Below are positions 36,501 to 45,623 of a stretch of DNA of 64,000 nt, in pieces (the first letter of the stretch is position 1; the number at the start of each line of letters is the position of its first letter). The stretch lies in the NCBI GenBank assembly GCA_041391745.1, contig JAWKNK010000013.1, positions 45,614 through 109,613 on the forward strand, read 5' to 3'. Made by a program: the position numbers and the translations under genes. The DNA comes from JAIXWP01 sp041391745 (lineage in GTDB: Bacteria > Bacteroidota > Bacteroidia > Flavobacteriales_D > Sanyastnellaceae). A model generated the notes under the pieces. That model saw only the letters and a list, made by a program, of their open reading frames with translations, was not told the DNA's origin and searched no databases.

Positions 36501-39438
36501 CGAAACATGATGGATCAACAACGTTTACCACATCGATTACGATTGGTTCAGGTTGAAGAATGGTGTAACTAAAAAATCCTTGACAACCGTTTGAAACAAT
36601 TTCTGCTTCATAGATGCCACCACAAAGTCCAGTTAAATCTTCGTCGTTTGAAATAACAACGCCGTTTTCGTCTCTCCAAACTACTGTGAATGGATCTATA
36701 GTGTTAACTGTAATATTAATGCTGCCATCACACTCGGTTCCACATGATGCGTCAGTAACGATAGCATCAACAGTGAAGGCGGTTTCTGTTCCAACATTGA
36801 TGTTGAAGTCTCGCGTACATCCAAGAGCATCAGTAACAGTTAAAACATATAACCCGGAGTTCAAGCCTGTTAAATCCATTCCTGTGCATGGAGCACAGCT
36901 TGGACCGTTGAATGAATACGAGTATGGTCCACCATGACCACCAGTGGTAGTCAAAATATGAATTTCACCTAAACCTGCTAGTTCGTTTCCGCAAGGATTT
37001 GGAACTGTTGAGCTAGTGATTTGAATTACTGGAGGACAATCAATATCAAAGGTTTGAGAAACTTCACAGCCATTCGCATCGGTTGCAGTGAATGTATATG
37101 TACCACAACCAAGACCAGAAATATCTTCAGTATTTCCTACAACTTGACCAGCACTATTCACCCATTCAAAAGTGTAAGGTGTAGTACCTAGCGATGCTGT
37201 TACGTTGATGTATCCATCATTTGATGTTGGACAACTCGTGTTGTACCCTCCAGGATAGATAGAAACCTCATCCACATCCACTTGAAGTGGGTTGATAGGA
37301 TCGTTAACCGTAATGCTCAGTGAGTTTGCGCTCGCACAACCATTGTTGTCTGTAACACTTACGCCGTAATCTCCGCTAGGGATATTTGAAAGTACAGGAG
37401 ATGTATTGCCAGGGAAGCCTGCCCATACATAGAAGTATGGTGCACATCCGCCAGAAGCATCTACTGTGATTGAACCAGTTGAAGTTCCATCACAAAGTAC
37501 ATCTACTGTTCCGATTAGGTTTACAAAAATTTCTTGTGGCTGTTCAATAACCACAGTGTTTTGAACTTCGCAACCTGCAGCATCTTGCAATACGAATACA
37601 TAGGTTCCAGCGCAAAGTCCAGTAACATTTTGAGAGCTTGATACAACGTTGTTGCTTTCATCTAACCATGCGAAGGTGTATGGAGCGACGCCGCCAGTGA
37701 ACTGCACGTTCACCGCACCATCACATGCACCAAAACAAGTGATAGGGTAGCAGCCATTCAAAAGAATATCTACATCTGTAATGGCTAGTACGTTGAATTC
37801 AAAAACGGTAACACAACCCGAAGCCACACAACCTGAAGCATCAGTAACTGTTACACAAAACTCACCGTCTGGTAAGTCTTGTGGATCCTCAATGTCGCTT
37901 GTGTAGCCGTTTGGACCAGTCCACGCATAAGTATATGGCGGGTTTGCGTTCAATACTGTAAGGTCTATTGAACCTGTTGACGCATTAGCACAGTTGATTG
38001 GTTGTGAGTCAAAACCAAGGCTGATATAAGAAACGTTTACCGTTACTTGATCAGAGGCGATACAATCTGAAACTTGGTTGGTGAATGTATACGTTGTAGT
38101 GTTTGTTGGACAAGCTGTTACGTTAACACCATTGGGATCAGAGAGATCATCCGTTGGATCCCATGATTGAGTTGAACCTGAAGGTGTAACTGTATTTACG
38201 ATTAAGTCTACACATTGACCGGCACAAATATTTGCAACATCAGGTTGAATATCTACCGTCAGAGCATCTTCAATATAGAAGTTGATACTGTCCACAAATT
38301 CGGGCGCAGTACAAAGTGGGTTTTCTAGATAGATTGTTATGTATTCGGAGCCTTCAGTGACCTCGTCTGCGAAGGCTTCGATATTAATAGATGTAGAAGT
38401 TTGATTGGCAGGAATCACTACTTGAATTGGCTCACCAGGGATTCCATTTCCAAGTTGTGTATAGTCAACACCGTTAGTTGCTGTTCCACCGATATAATAA
38501 GTTACGGTTTGCGGAGTAGCGCCCGCTTCTGGTCTGCTAAAAGTGATAGTACCATCATTACATCCTTCAATCATATAATCAAGTCCGCCTGCAGTAGCTG
38601 CAGCTACAATGATTGGGTTAGATTCGATAGTGTTGATCATTACCGCAGAGTCGTAAATACGGTCGCTAGCATCGGCAATTACTAGCGTCATGTGATATGA
38701 TTCGCAAGGGATCAAATCACCAACAGCTGCTACAAGGTCAATTGTAAATCCATCAAACTGGAAACCTTGACCTGGAGGGGTCATATTGTTTACCCAATAC
38801 TGAGAATTGGTATTCGCATTCACTGTGTTGATGGCAACTACAGTGCTGGTGTTTGGAATCAATGCGATGTTTACATCAGTTCCAACGTTAGGTCCAGTAA
38901 TGAAGAAACCGAATACGTCGTTGAAAGGAGATCCTACCCACTCGTTGTATTCTTCAGAAGCGAATGTGTATTTGAATCTAAGCGAGTCACCTGATGGGAT
39001 AACATCAAATTCGATTTGACATGCATCGAAAGTATTTCTGTCTTGAGCAGCGTTCAACAATGCGCTTCCTGGCGCTTGGTTGTCGTACTGTCCGCAGTTT
39101 AGACATGTGAAAGTAGGAGGCGGACCAAGTTGAGGTAACCCAGTCTCATCGTTTGGACCAATAGCATTAACTGCACGACCCGTAGAAAGTAGGATACCTT
39201 CGGAATCACCGATTTCTGTTCCGTTGATGTAGTAATAACCGTATGATCCATCAGCAGCAGTAACTACTACGTTGCTGATTTGAACACCCGGACCTACAAG
39301 GTTTTGAACCATTTGCGTAACGGGCATACCAGTATCAACTGTGAGTGTCCCCGGAACTTGCTGCGCAAATGAAAAAGTAGAAACTAACAAAAGCGTGAAT
39401 AAGCTGAGTAGTTTCCTGATGGGTAATTGAATATTCAT
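33570..39438 (-). CDS. Giant SprB-like adhesin: anchor-L domain, about 17 SprB repeats, T9SS type B domain (one frameshift)
   Basis: About 1955 aa. Signal peptide MNIQLPIRKLLSLFTLLLVS then TFSFAQ. Residues about 25-260 are a choice-of-anchor L type domain (GILLSTGRAVNAIGPNDETG, FKYTFASEEYNEWVGSPFND). Next comes a Calx-beta-like/PKD-like region (about 290-480). I counted about 17 SprB-type repeats by eye, each with the pattern CxGxCDGxIxVxVxGGxxPYxFxW...LCxGxYxVxVTDxxGC. Repeat 17 lacks the leading Cys. The C-terminus TGITPNNDNFNDVYVIQGIE to NGTYFVIFTSGKV is the gliding-motility-associated type B sorting domain. One extra base near 35620, inside TDLCDGTY, splits the frame; protein homology continues directly across. 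Likely a cell-surface adhesin for gliding or attachment. Confidence 0.88.
33900..37980 (-). repeat. Array of about 17 SprB-type coding repeats
   Basis: Units of about 75-95 codons recur from about 37.98 kb down to 33.9 kb within the adhesin gene, each ending in a VTDxxGC motif (for example SVTDNNGCASA, TATDANGCEV, TVTDATGCSV, NVTDANGCLA, TITDSNGCEAI, TITDANGCSL). Divergence between units is high, so this is an old protein repeat array, not a recent DNA duplication. Confidence 0.8.
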
Positions 39439-39474
39439 ATTTATTCTTCTAGAAAGAAATTGTTAGTCGGTAGA

Positions 39475-39849
39475 TTATCTGCCCAATCTGGCTGATGAGC
39501 AACGATTCATGAATTTTTCATCATTGAAATCACTTAGAAGACTCATTTGAGTAAGTGATGTGTTGCTTACTTTAGACTTGAATGCATTAAAAAGTGAATT
39601 GATATCACCAGTTGCACCGTCTTTGATCTTTACTGTAAATACATGAGCAGGCACACATGCTTCACCAACTTCGAACGTATTGTCCGTTTGAAATTGCTTG
39701 ACAAGTTGACCATAAATTTCTGGTGTCAATTGTTGACTCTCGATGTAAATAATGTCAATAGAATGGCTTGTTTGGGCTAAAGATGGTGTGCTGACAAATA
39801 GGGACATAAGGGTGGCACACACCATCGCTAAGGCCAATTTTAGTTGCAT
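39475..39849 (-). CDS. Small secreted protein heading the SprB-like operon, unknown function
   Basis: 124 aa with signal peptide MQLKLALAMVCATLMSLFVS ending at PSLAQ. The mature part is about 98 aa with two Cys (GEACVPAH and NRCSSARLG), which could form a disulfide. The segment HVFTVKIKDGATGDINSLFN then FKSKVSNTSLTQMSLLSDFN suggests a small alpha/beta fold. I recognise no family. It is the first gene after the promoter at 39902 and lies 36 bp upstream of the adhesin gene, so it belongs to the type IX operon. It could be a chaperone, pilot or structural accessory factor of the adhesin, but that rests on position only. Confidence 0.75.
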   Translation of the reverse strand: MQLKLALAMVCATLMSLFVSTPSLAQTSHSIDIIYIESQQLTPEIYGQLVKQFQTDNTFEVGEACVPAHVFTVKIKDGATGDINSLFNAFKSKVSNTSLTQMSLLSDFNDEKFMNRCSSARLGR

Positions 39850-39901
39850 AGCGTTTATAATAAAATTTGTTTAGGTAGAAAGTACTAGCGCACTTTCCTT
39901 G

Positions 39902-39931
39902 CAAATATCGACAAAACGTGGCAATTTCCAA
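39902..39931 (-). promoter_or_regulatory. Promoter of the SprB-like / SprF / PorE-like operon
   Basis: On the minus strand: TTG (39929-39931), 19 bp, GATATTTG (39902-39909), one mismatch to TAnnTTTG at the first base. It is about 52 bp upstream of the first ATG. No second strong promoter is seen inside the operon. Confidence 0.7.
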
Positions 39932-39988
39932 GAGGATTCGTGCAAACTGTGAAATAATGTATAAGTGACTTCTTCGAGGTGATAAAAC

Positions 39989-40720
39989 TCACTTTTCAAG
40001 ACATATACGCTGTCTGTTTAATTCATACATAATGATGCCAGCAGCAACAGAAACATTGAGTGAAGATGTGCGTCCATCCATGGGGATTTTTGCTAGTATT
40101 TCGCTTCTTCTCAAAAACTCATTTGAAATACCCACATCTTCTGAACCCATAATGATACAGGTCGGTTTGGTCATGTCAACTTCGAACAACAAGGTCTCCG
40201 TTTTTTCGGTGCATGAAACGAGCTGAATACCACTTTGCTGTAAGAGTTCAATAGTTTCGTCGATGCTCTTTGTGCGAGCGACAGGGATGTGAAATAAGGC
40301 TCCTGCAGAGGTTTTAACAGCATCTTCATTGATTTGAGCAGCGCCTTTTTCTGGAACGATTACTCCATGAAACCCATTACATTCGGCAGATCTACAGATA
40401 GCTCCAAAGTTTCTTACATCTGAAACTTGATCGAGATATATAAATTTGGGAGTAGTGCCCGTTTCAAATGTTTGTTGGATCAAATTTCCTAGGTCATGAA
40501 ATGAAATAGGAGTTGTAAATCCGATAATTCCTTGGTGGTTGGCTTTGGTGAGTCTATCAAGCTTTTCAGGAGGAACGAGTTGAAAAGGAACATTGTATTC
40601 TTTGAGAATGCGGCGTGTTTCATTTTGAAGCTCACCTTTCAACCCTTTTTGAAGCATTACTTTATCGAACTCTTTGCCCGACTCTAGCGCTTCTACAATT
40701 GCTCGAAAACCTACAATCAT
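39989..40720 (-). CDS. rlmB: SpoU/TrmH family 23S rRNA 2'-O-methyltransferase RlmB
   Basis: About 243 aa from ATG 40718-40720 (MIVGFRAIVEALESGKEFDK), chosen because it starts at the usual RlmB position and avoids running back into the upstream gene; two earlier in-frame ATGs at 40807 and 40828 exist. The N-terminal substrate-binding domain (residues 1-70) precedes the knotted SPOUT domain with the three motifs: FIYLDQVSDVRNFGAICRSA (motif 1), CIIMGSEDVGIS (motif 2) and KIPMDGRTSSLNVSVAAGII (motif 3). RlmB methylates G2251 of 23S rRNA in E. coli; the family also includes tRNA enzymes, so the exact target is inferred. Confidence 0.88.
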   Translation of the reverse strand: MIVGFRAIVEALESGKEFDKVMLQKGLKGELQNETRRILKEYNVPFQLVPPEKLDRLTKANHQGIIGFTTPISFHDLGNLIQQTFETGTTPKFIYLDQVSDVRNFGAICRSAECNGFHGVIVPEKGAAQINEDAVKTSAGALFHIPVARTKSIDETIELLQQSGIQLVSCTEKTETLLFEVDMTKPTCIIMGSEDVGISNEFLRRSEILAKIPMDGRTSSLNVSVAAGIIMYELNRQRICLEK

Positions 40721-40776
40721 ATTGGTAGGTTTTTTCCTTTCTGAAAATTTATTGTTTTGATACAAGGTCTCTTCTT

Positions 40777-43194
40777 TTAGTAGGTGTACACTCTCCCGCT
40801 TCTCCATGCCGATACCATTCTTTCCCAATAAGCTTTAAACATGGGGTCGCGTTGAAGCACGTAAATGTTGTCAAACCAAGGTGATTTGGTCTTTTTGAAA
40901 ACAAACCGCAAAGATGAGCTAGAATCTTCATCGCCGTATATCCAAGTTTCGCTATTTGTTTGGGCATTGATTTTTGTGGGATGACCGAAGATCAAATGTA
41001 TCATACCTCTGTCGGTTCGCCAACCTTCTGTATATGAACTGAAATACTTGTTGGCTTCTTCCACACGTTCGTAATATGATTCAATGAGCTCCCGCGCCCT
41101 TTCCTTGTCTCCACCGCATTCTAACCAAAAATTATCCACCTTTTCTTTGGGGTAGCTCCCTTTTGAAATCATTTCAAATTCAGCCTTTGTAGTTAGGTAG
41201 CGCAGCGGAGGGTAAAGCTGATTCATATCTCTTACTACTGGAAATTTCTGGAATGAGGTAAAACTCATTTTACCGGCATCGGTATTGGAATTGAATGTAA
41301 GATTATAAATTCCAGCAGTTGACACCAATAAAGTATCTCCCGAGTATAGATGTCCTACATTGGTGAAGTCCTTTAGCAATGGGAATTCAGGGCTGGATCC
41401 TGAGAATGGGGCAGGAGGGAGTTTCGCCTCATCCGGCTGAATCAAAATATCGATTTTTTTATTCGAATTACGTTCGCTGACTACGACTAAAGAATCGCCA
41501 AGGGCCCAATTATCGTTTAGAACAATTAGTTGCGCATGAACATTATATACCTTGAAGTCTTGATGTCCAATTGTGGTAGATTTATCAATGTCAATAATTC
41601 TGTAAGATGAAAATCCTCTGAGCAAATCCTTTATTGTCACTTCAATAGTTCCCTTAGATTCAGGGAATTTGAATTTGAATTCTCTTTGAAATTCACTTTT
41701 GGGAAAATAATTCAAGACATCATGAAAAACCAAAGTGCTGCTGTCAATGATCGCGTTATTTCCGACTTCTTTCACTTTGAAATTGACTTCAACCTTAGAC
41801 TGAAATGGGCCTTGTCCTTTTGGTCTGCTATATAATAGATCTTTGGTTGAGATAGAAAAAATTAAACTGCTGCTGTCGTTAGAATGATGGTAAACTCCCA
41901 TTTGCGGGTAGAAGAGCGAAAGATCATCGTTGTAATAAACTGATTCAGCAGAACTTTTGGTTTGTTTGCTTCCTCCGCAGCTCATTAAAACTATAGCGAA
42001 CAGAACGAATAAGCTCAGAAATGAACCAGGAAGGTTTTTGGAGTTTTTAGCACCTAATTCTCTCATTTTTTCTGCTTTCGAAATCAAATTTCCATTTCCA
42101 TTTTGAAGTTTATTTATAGCATCATTAGTAGCGTCTTGGGCTTGATTAAGTCGTTTAGAGATGTCTATGATGTCCTGCACAAACGATACAAATTTATCAT
42201 ATAATTTCCCTGCCTCGTTAGCTATTTCTTCAGCGTTTTTCATTCGCTTCTCTTGTTGCCATATTGAAGCAATGGTGCGAAGTGTAGCCAACAGTGTAGT
42301 GGGAGTGACCATCACAATTTTGCGTTCCCAAGCATAGTTATAGAGTTGAGGATCCTGACTCATGGCTTCACTAAATGCCGATTCAATTGGGATAAACAAT
42401 AGCACAAATTCAGGAGTGTCCAGCCCTTTTATGCTTTGATAATTTTTTTCTGAAAGGGATTTGATATGAGCTTTTATGCTTGAAATATGTTTAGCAATTG
42501 CCTCTTGACGTTCGCTTTTTTCCGTTGCGTTTGTGAAGTCGACGTAGTTCGAAATACTGACTTTAGAATCTACAATGATATGTTTGTTGTCAGGTAAATT
42601 TACTATTACATCTGGCCTGCTTCGTTTTCCTTCATCATTCGAAAAGCTGGATTGAGTGAGGTAATCGACGCCATTTGTCAAACCGCTTTTTTCAAGTATA
42701 GTTTCTAGGAGCATTTCACCCCAATCACCTTGTGTTTTATTGTTTCCTTTCAATGCCGCGCTCAACTGGTTCGCCTCGTCGCCAAGTCTTGTGTTTAGTG
42801 TATTGAGTCGTTGAATTTCGGTAAGTAAACTGGATCTGTTTTTGGTTTCCTCAATGAAGTTTCTGTCTATTTTTTGCTCGAACAAAGTAATTTTTTCTTT
42901 CAACGGATTGATGATTGCGTCCATCGCCTCTTTGTTGGTGGAAAGTACTTTAGCTGATTTTTCCTCAAGAATTTTTGAAGCGAGTAATTCAAATTCTTGT
43001 TGATGCTTTAACCTTAATGTCGCCAACTCTTCTTCGATGAGTTTGGAGCGATTAGCTTGCGTCTCCGCATTGATTTTTTCAATTTCCGTGGCTTGTTTCC
43101 ATTTCAAAATTTCTCCATTGAAATAGAGTTTCATAAAAATGAAAGTGAGCAAGGCTCCTATGCAAATACCAATGATTAATTCTAAACTAAACAT
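40777..43194 (-). CDS. RmuC-family nuclease fused in frame to a GWxTD-domain protein
   Basis: 805 aa in one open frame. Residues 1-385 are RmuC: an N-terminal membrane helix (MFSLELIIGICIGALLTFIF), a coiled coil, then the PD-(D/E)XK-like region (TQGDWGEMLLETILEKSGLT, SRPDVIVNLPDNKHIIVDSK) and an ordinary RmuC end (RELGAKNSKNLPG). At about 390-406 the chain continues FLSLFVLFAIVLMSCGGS, which looks exactly like a lipoprotein signal peptide lacking its Met. Residues 407-805 are a GWxTD-domain protein (YTEGWRTDRGMIHLIFG near residue 724). In relatives these are usually separate neighbouring genes. Either a real fusion, whose two membrane helices would put RmuC inside and GWxTD in the periplasm, or a lost stop/start by sequence error. 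Confidence 0.8.
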   Translation of the reverse strand: MFSLELIIGICIGALLTFIFMKLYFNGEILKWKQATEIEKINAETQANRSKLIEEELATLRLKHQQEFELLASKILEEKSAKVLSTNKEAMDAIINPLKEKITLFEQKIDRNFIEETKNRSSLLTEIQRLNTLNTRLGDEANQLSAALKGNNKTQGDWGEMLLETILEKSGLTNGVDYLTQSSFSNDEGKRSRPDVIVNLPDNKHIIVDSKVSISNYVDFTNATEKSERQEAIAKHISSIKAHIKSLSEKNYQSIKGLDTPEFVLLFIPIESAFSEAMSQDPQLYNYAWERKIVMVTPTTLLATLRTIASIWQQEKRMKNAEEIANEAGKLYDKFVSFVQDIIDISKRLNQAQDATNDAINKLQNGNGNLISKAEKMRELGAKNSKNLPGSFLSLFVLFAIVLMSCGGSKQTKSSAESVYYNDDLSLFYPQMGVYHHSNDSSSLIFSISTKDLLYSRPKGQGPFQSKVEVNFKVKEVGNNAIIDSSTLVFHDVLNYFPKSEFQREFKFKFPESKGTIEVTIKDLLRGFSSYRIIDIDKSTTIGHQDFKVYNVHAQLIVLNDNWALGDSLVVVSERNSNKKIDILIQPDEAKLPPAPFSGSSPEFPLLKDFTNVGHLYSGDTLLVSTAGIYNLTFNSNTDAGKMSFTSFQKFPVVRDMNQLYPPLRYLTTKAEFEMISKGSYPKEKVDNFWLECGGDKERARELIESYYERVEEANKYFSSYTEGWRTDRGMIHLIFGHPTKINAQTNSETWIYGDEDSSSSLRFVFKKTKSPWFDNIYVLQRDPMFKAYWERMVSAWRSGRVYTY

Positions 43195-44879
43195 TAAAAA
43201 AGGTTTTGAAAGCCGAAACTGATTTTGGCATTTCGAATAAGAATAGGGTTGTCAAATTGTTGCCCCAGTGCATAATTGAATGTGAAAATACCATTTTTTG
43301 TATTGAAATTCAAACCAACTCCAAACGCGGAAGGATTGTCATAATTGTAAGTTGGAACATAAGCGCTATACCATGCTTGATCAAAAAAAGCATAGATAGC
43401 AGTGTTTTTTTCTGGTAAAAATCGGTACTCGATGCTTGTCATAGCCCATTTCTGAGCGAAGATGGATTCCTCGTCTATTCCTCGAATGGTGCGGAGCCCG
43501 CCAATTCGGTAAAGCTCATTTAGAAAGAGTCCGGACGCATCGATAACCGCACTTTGAGCGCCTATGCGAACAGCCTGTTTCTTAAAGGTTGGGATGAACA
43601 CTTGGGCGTCTGTGGCCAATCGGAAAATCTTTTTATTTTGAAAATCAGCTTCAGGATCGATTTGAAATGACCGCGTTCCGGTAGTACCATCTATGGTGAA
43701 GGACGCTCCTTTGCGAGGATTGTACAAATAATCAAAAGATGCGCTATTCCATTTTAATCCATAGAATGTGGAGCGCGAGACTCCAATTCCAAGTGCCGCG
43801 TTTAAAGCAGAAAGTGCACCCAAATTGCTTGTTGATTTGTTTTCGATGTAAGCAGTGACTTTGCTCTTAGAGGTGGGAAAAACAAACAATCCAGCATCAA
43901 CTGCATTCGTTGAAAAGGTGCTGTCTCGACGATAAATAGAGAGGTCTCCCTCAATTCCGATTGGAGTATTGAAAATGTATGGAATAGACGCTTTAAGGTC
44001 TAGACTTTGAGTTTCAGCCTGAAGTCTTTTCCAATTTAAAAAAATGTCTTCGCCGCGATTGAGCACATTTTTTAATTTGATCTCTACGTCTCCGGTAATA
44101 TTGACTTTACCAGTCAAGTCGTTCGGTCTAATTCCGACTACGGCATTGAAGTAGTTCGCTTTTTTCTTTTTTAATGGAATGTAGATTCGGGCTCCTTCCT
44201 TTCTAAAAACAATTTCAATATTTCCGTTTTTGTCTACAAATGGTATTTCTTGAATTCGAGAACTTATTTTTTGAATCAAACTTTCATTGTAAGCATCGCC
44301 TTTCCTCAAGCCGAGGTAATTCTTTAAATATCTTTCTGGGAGTTGCTGCTCACTGATAAAAACGATGGAATCAATTTTTATAAAAGGTCCTGTTGCCATT
44401 GACCAATAACTGTCGAAAGCAGTGTCTTTCTGCTTGAGTGAGTCTAAAGTAAATGAGACGAAAGGATATCCAGAATTCTCATATTCACTGATGTAACTAT
44501 TGATGTTTTTCTGGAGAATGCTGATTTGAAATGGTATTTTCCGCAGTTTGTTTTCTTCTGAAATATCGTTGGAAGTATTGTAGACGTTAATAGAATTCAA
44601 CTGGTACAACGTTCCTGAGACGATATTTGCTTGAATAGTTTGTTGTGTGATCTGAGTATCCACCTTCGCTTCGAAGTATCCTTCCATTATTTTTGTTTGA
44701 AGAATTGAATAGATGGCAGAATCAGCAGCAGCTTTTGAACTAAATGTTAAAGTGGATTGATTGTTGTGGCTCCATACAACTTGCCATGGCTTTCCAAGGT
44801 CTTGGGAGTAGGAATCTACACCTTTGCACAAGAAAATGATGATTATCAATAATTTGGATATGCCTTTAAAACCAAGCAA
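43194..44879 (-). CDS. BamA/TamA (Omp85) family outer-membrane protein
   Basis: 561 aa with signal peptide MLGFKGISKLLIIIIFLCKG to about VDSYSQ. Residues about 30-220 hold POTRA-like domains (SAIYSILQTKIMEGYFEAKV, TGPFIKIDSIVF, GLRKGDAYNESLIQKISSRI). Residues about 235-561 form the barrel, with GGLRTIRGIDEESIFAQKWA carrying the xRGxxx lid motif of Omp85 proteins and a C-terminal strand ending ISFGFQNLF. It is shorter than BamA, closer to a TamA or ShlB-like paralog. The function is probably insertion or translocation of a subset of outer-membrane proteins. The stop overlaps the start of the RmuC-GWxTD gene (ATG at 43194), so they are coupled. Confidence 0.85.
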   Translation of the reverse strand: MLGFKGISKLLIIIIFLCKGVDSYSQDLGKPWQVVWSHNNQSTLTFSSKAAADSAIYSILQTKIMEGYFEAKVDTQITQQTIQANIVSGTLYQLNSINVYNTSNDISEENKLRKIPFQISILQKNINSYISEYENSGYPFVSFTLDSLKQKDTAFDSYWSMATGPFIKIDSIVFISEQQLPERYLKNYLGLRKGDAYNESLIQKISSRIQEIPFVDKNGNIEIVFRKEGARIYIPLKKKKANYFNAVVGIRPNDLTGKVNITGDVEIKLKNVLNRGEDIFLNWKRLQAETQSLDLKASIPYIFNTPIGIEGDLSIYRRDSTFSTNAVDAGLFVFPTSKSKVTAYIENKSTSNLGALSALNAALGIGVSRSTFYGLKWNSASFDYLYNPRKGASFTIDGTTGTRSFQIDPEADFQNKKIFRLATDAQVFIPTFKKQAVRIGAQSAVIDASGLFLNELYRIGGLRTIRGIDEESIFAQKWAMTSIEYRFLPEKNTAIYAFFDQAWYSAYVPTYNYDNPSAFGVGLNFNTKNGIFTFNYALGQQFDNPILIRNAKISFGFQNLF

Positions 44880-44979
44880 AGAGGATGAGATTTTTTTAGA
44901 ACTTGTTAATAAGTGAACCTTAAAATACGAAACTACGGAATATTCAACTTCGTATATTTGTAAAATCCAATATTTCTAT

Positions 44980-45099
44980 ATGAAAAAGCGCGCCCTATTA
45001 TTACTATTCGTAGCTGTACTTGCTCTTGGAATGGCTTCTTGCAGAAAACACAAAGAATCTTGCGCAGCGTACGATCGCGTTGAGCAAGTAGAAGAGTAA
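44980..45099 (+). CDS. Small lipoprotein, 39 aa
   Basis: ATG 44980-44982 to TAA 45097-45099. The sequence MKKRALLLLFVAVLALGMAS is followed by CRKHKESCAAYDRVEQVEE. ASC is a lipobox, so the mature peptide is only 19 residues, lipidated at Cys, with a second Cys, and acidic at its end. A TATATTTG -7-like element lies at 44953-44960, 20 bp upstream, without a clear -33 TTG. It is too short for most gene callers but has start, lipobox, stop and promoter element in the right order. Similar tiny Cys-containing lipoproteins occur in Bacteroidota; I know no function. Confidence 0.65.
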   Translation: MKKRALLLLFVAVLALGMASCRKHKESCAAYDRVEQVEE

Positions 45100-45101
45100 A
45101 C

Positions 45102-45500
45102 TTAGCTCCACACAATACTAAAGTCTACATGAATGTCTGGGTGAATGCTTTTCGCCACGGGACAAGTATTAGCAGCATTTTCCAAAATAGTTTTCTCTTT
45201 CTCTGAATAGCTTTTATTTTCAGCGATCATTTCAATTTTTATTTCAGAAACCCTTCTTGGATTTGACGCCATAGTTTTGGTGATTTTGGCATCGATTTTA
45301 CCCAACTGAATATTGTGAGATGCCGCGGCAATTCCCATAAGCGTAATCATACAAGAAGCCAGAGCATTACAAAGCAAATCCGTGGGAGAGTATGCCGATC
45401 CCTTTCCATTATTATCCACCGGAGCATCTGTAATTACTTTATTGCCACTTTTGAGGTGCGTACTTTCTGTCTGAAGATCACCCAAATAGCTAATTTCCAT
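45102..45500 (-). CDS. OsmC/Ohr family peroxiredoxin-like protein
   Basis: 132 aa from ATG 45498-45500 (MEISYLGDLQTESTHLKSGN); an in-frame ATG three codons earlier is possible. The OsmC fold is shown by SAYSPTDLLCNALASCMITL (first catalytic Cys in ASCM) and ENAANTCPVAKSIHPDIHVD (second Cys in NTCPV). OsmC/YhfA-type proteins reduce organic hydroperoxides with a pair of Cys. The N-terminal Gly-Asn region and the conserved GKGSAYSPTDLL match the YhfA-like subgroup. It converges with the tiny lipoprotein gene, the two stops being 2 bp apart. Confidence 0.92.
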   Translation of the reverse strand: MEISYLGDLQTESTHLKSGNKVITDAPVDNNGKGSAYSPTDLLCNALASCMITLMGIAAASHNIQLGKIDAKITKTMASNPRRVSEIKIEMIAENKSYSEKEKTILENAANTCPVAKSIHPDIHVDFSIVWS

Positions 45501-45623
45501 TGAATGCATAATTCTATTTTTTAGCGAAAATAGCCTCCATATGGCTTGGGTCTTGATTTTTAGGAAACATTAGTAGGTTAAAGTGTGTTTTTCTTGTAGT
45601 TTTGATATCTAATTGCAATTTCA

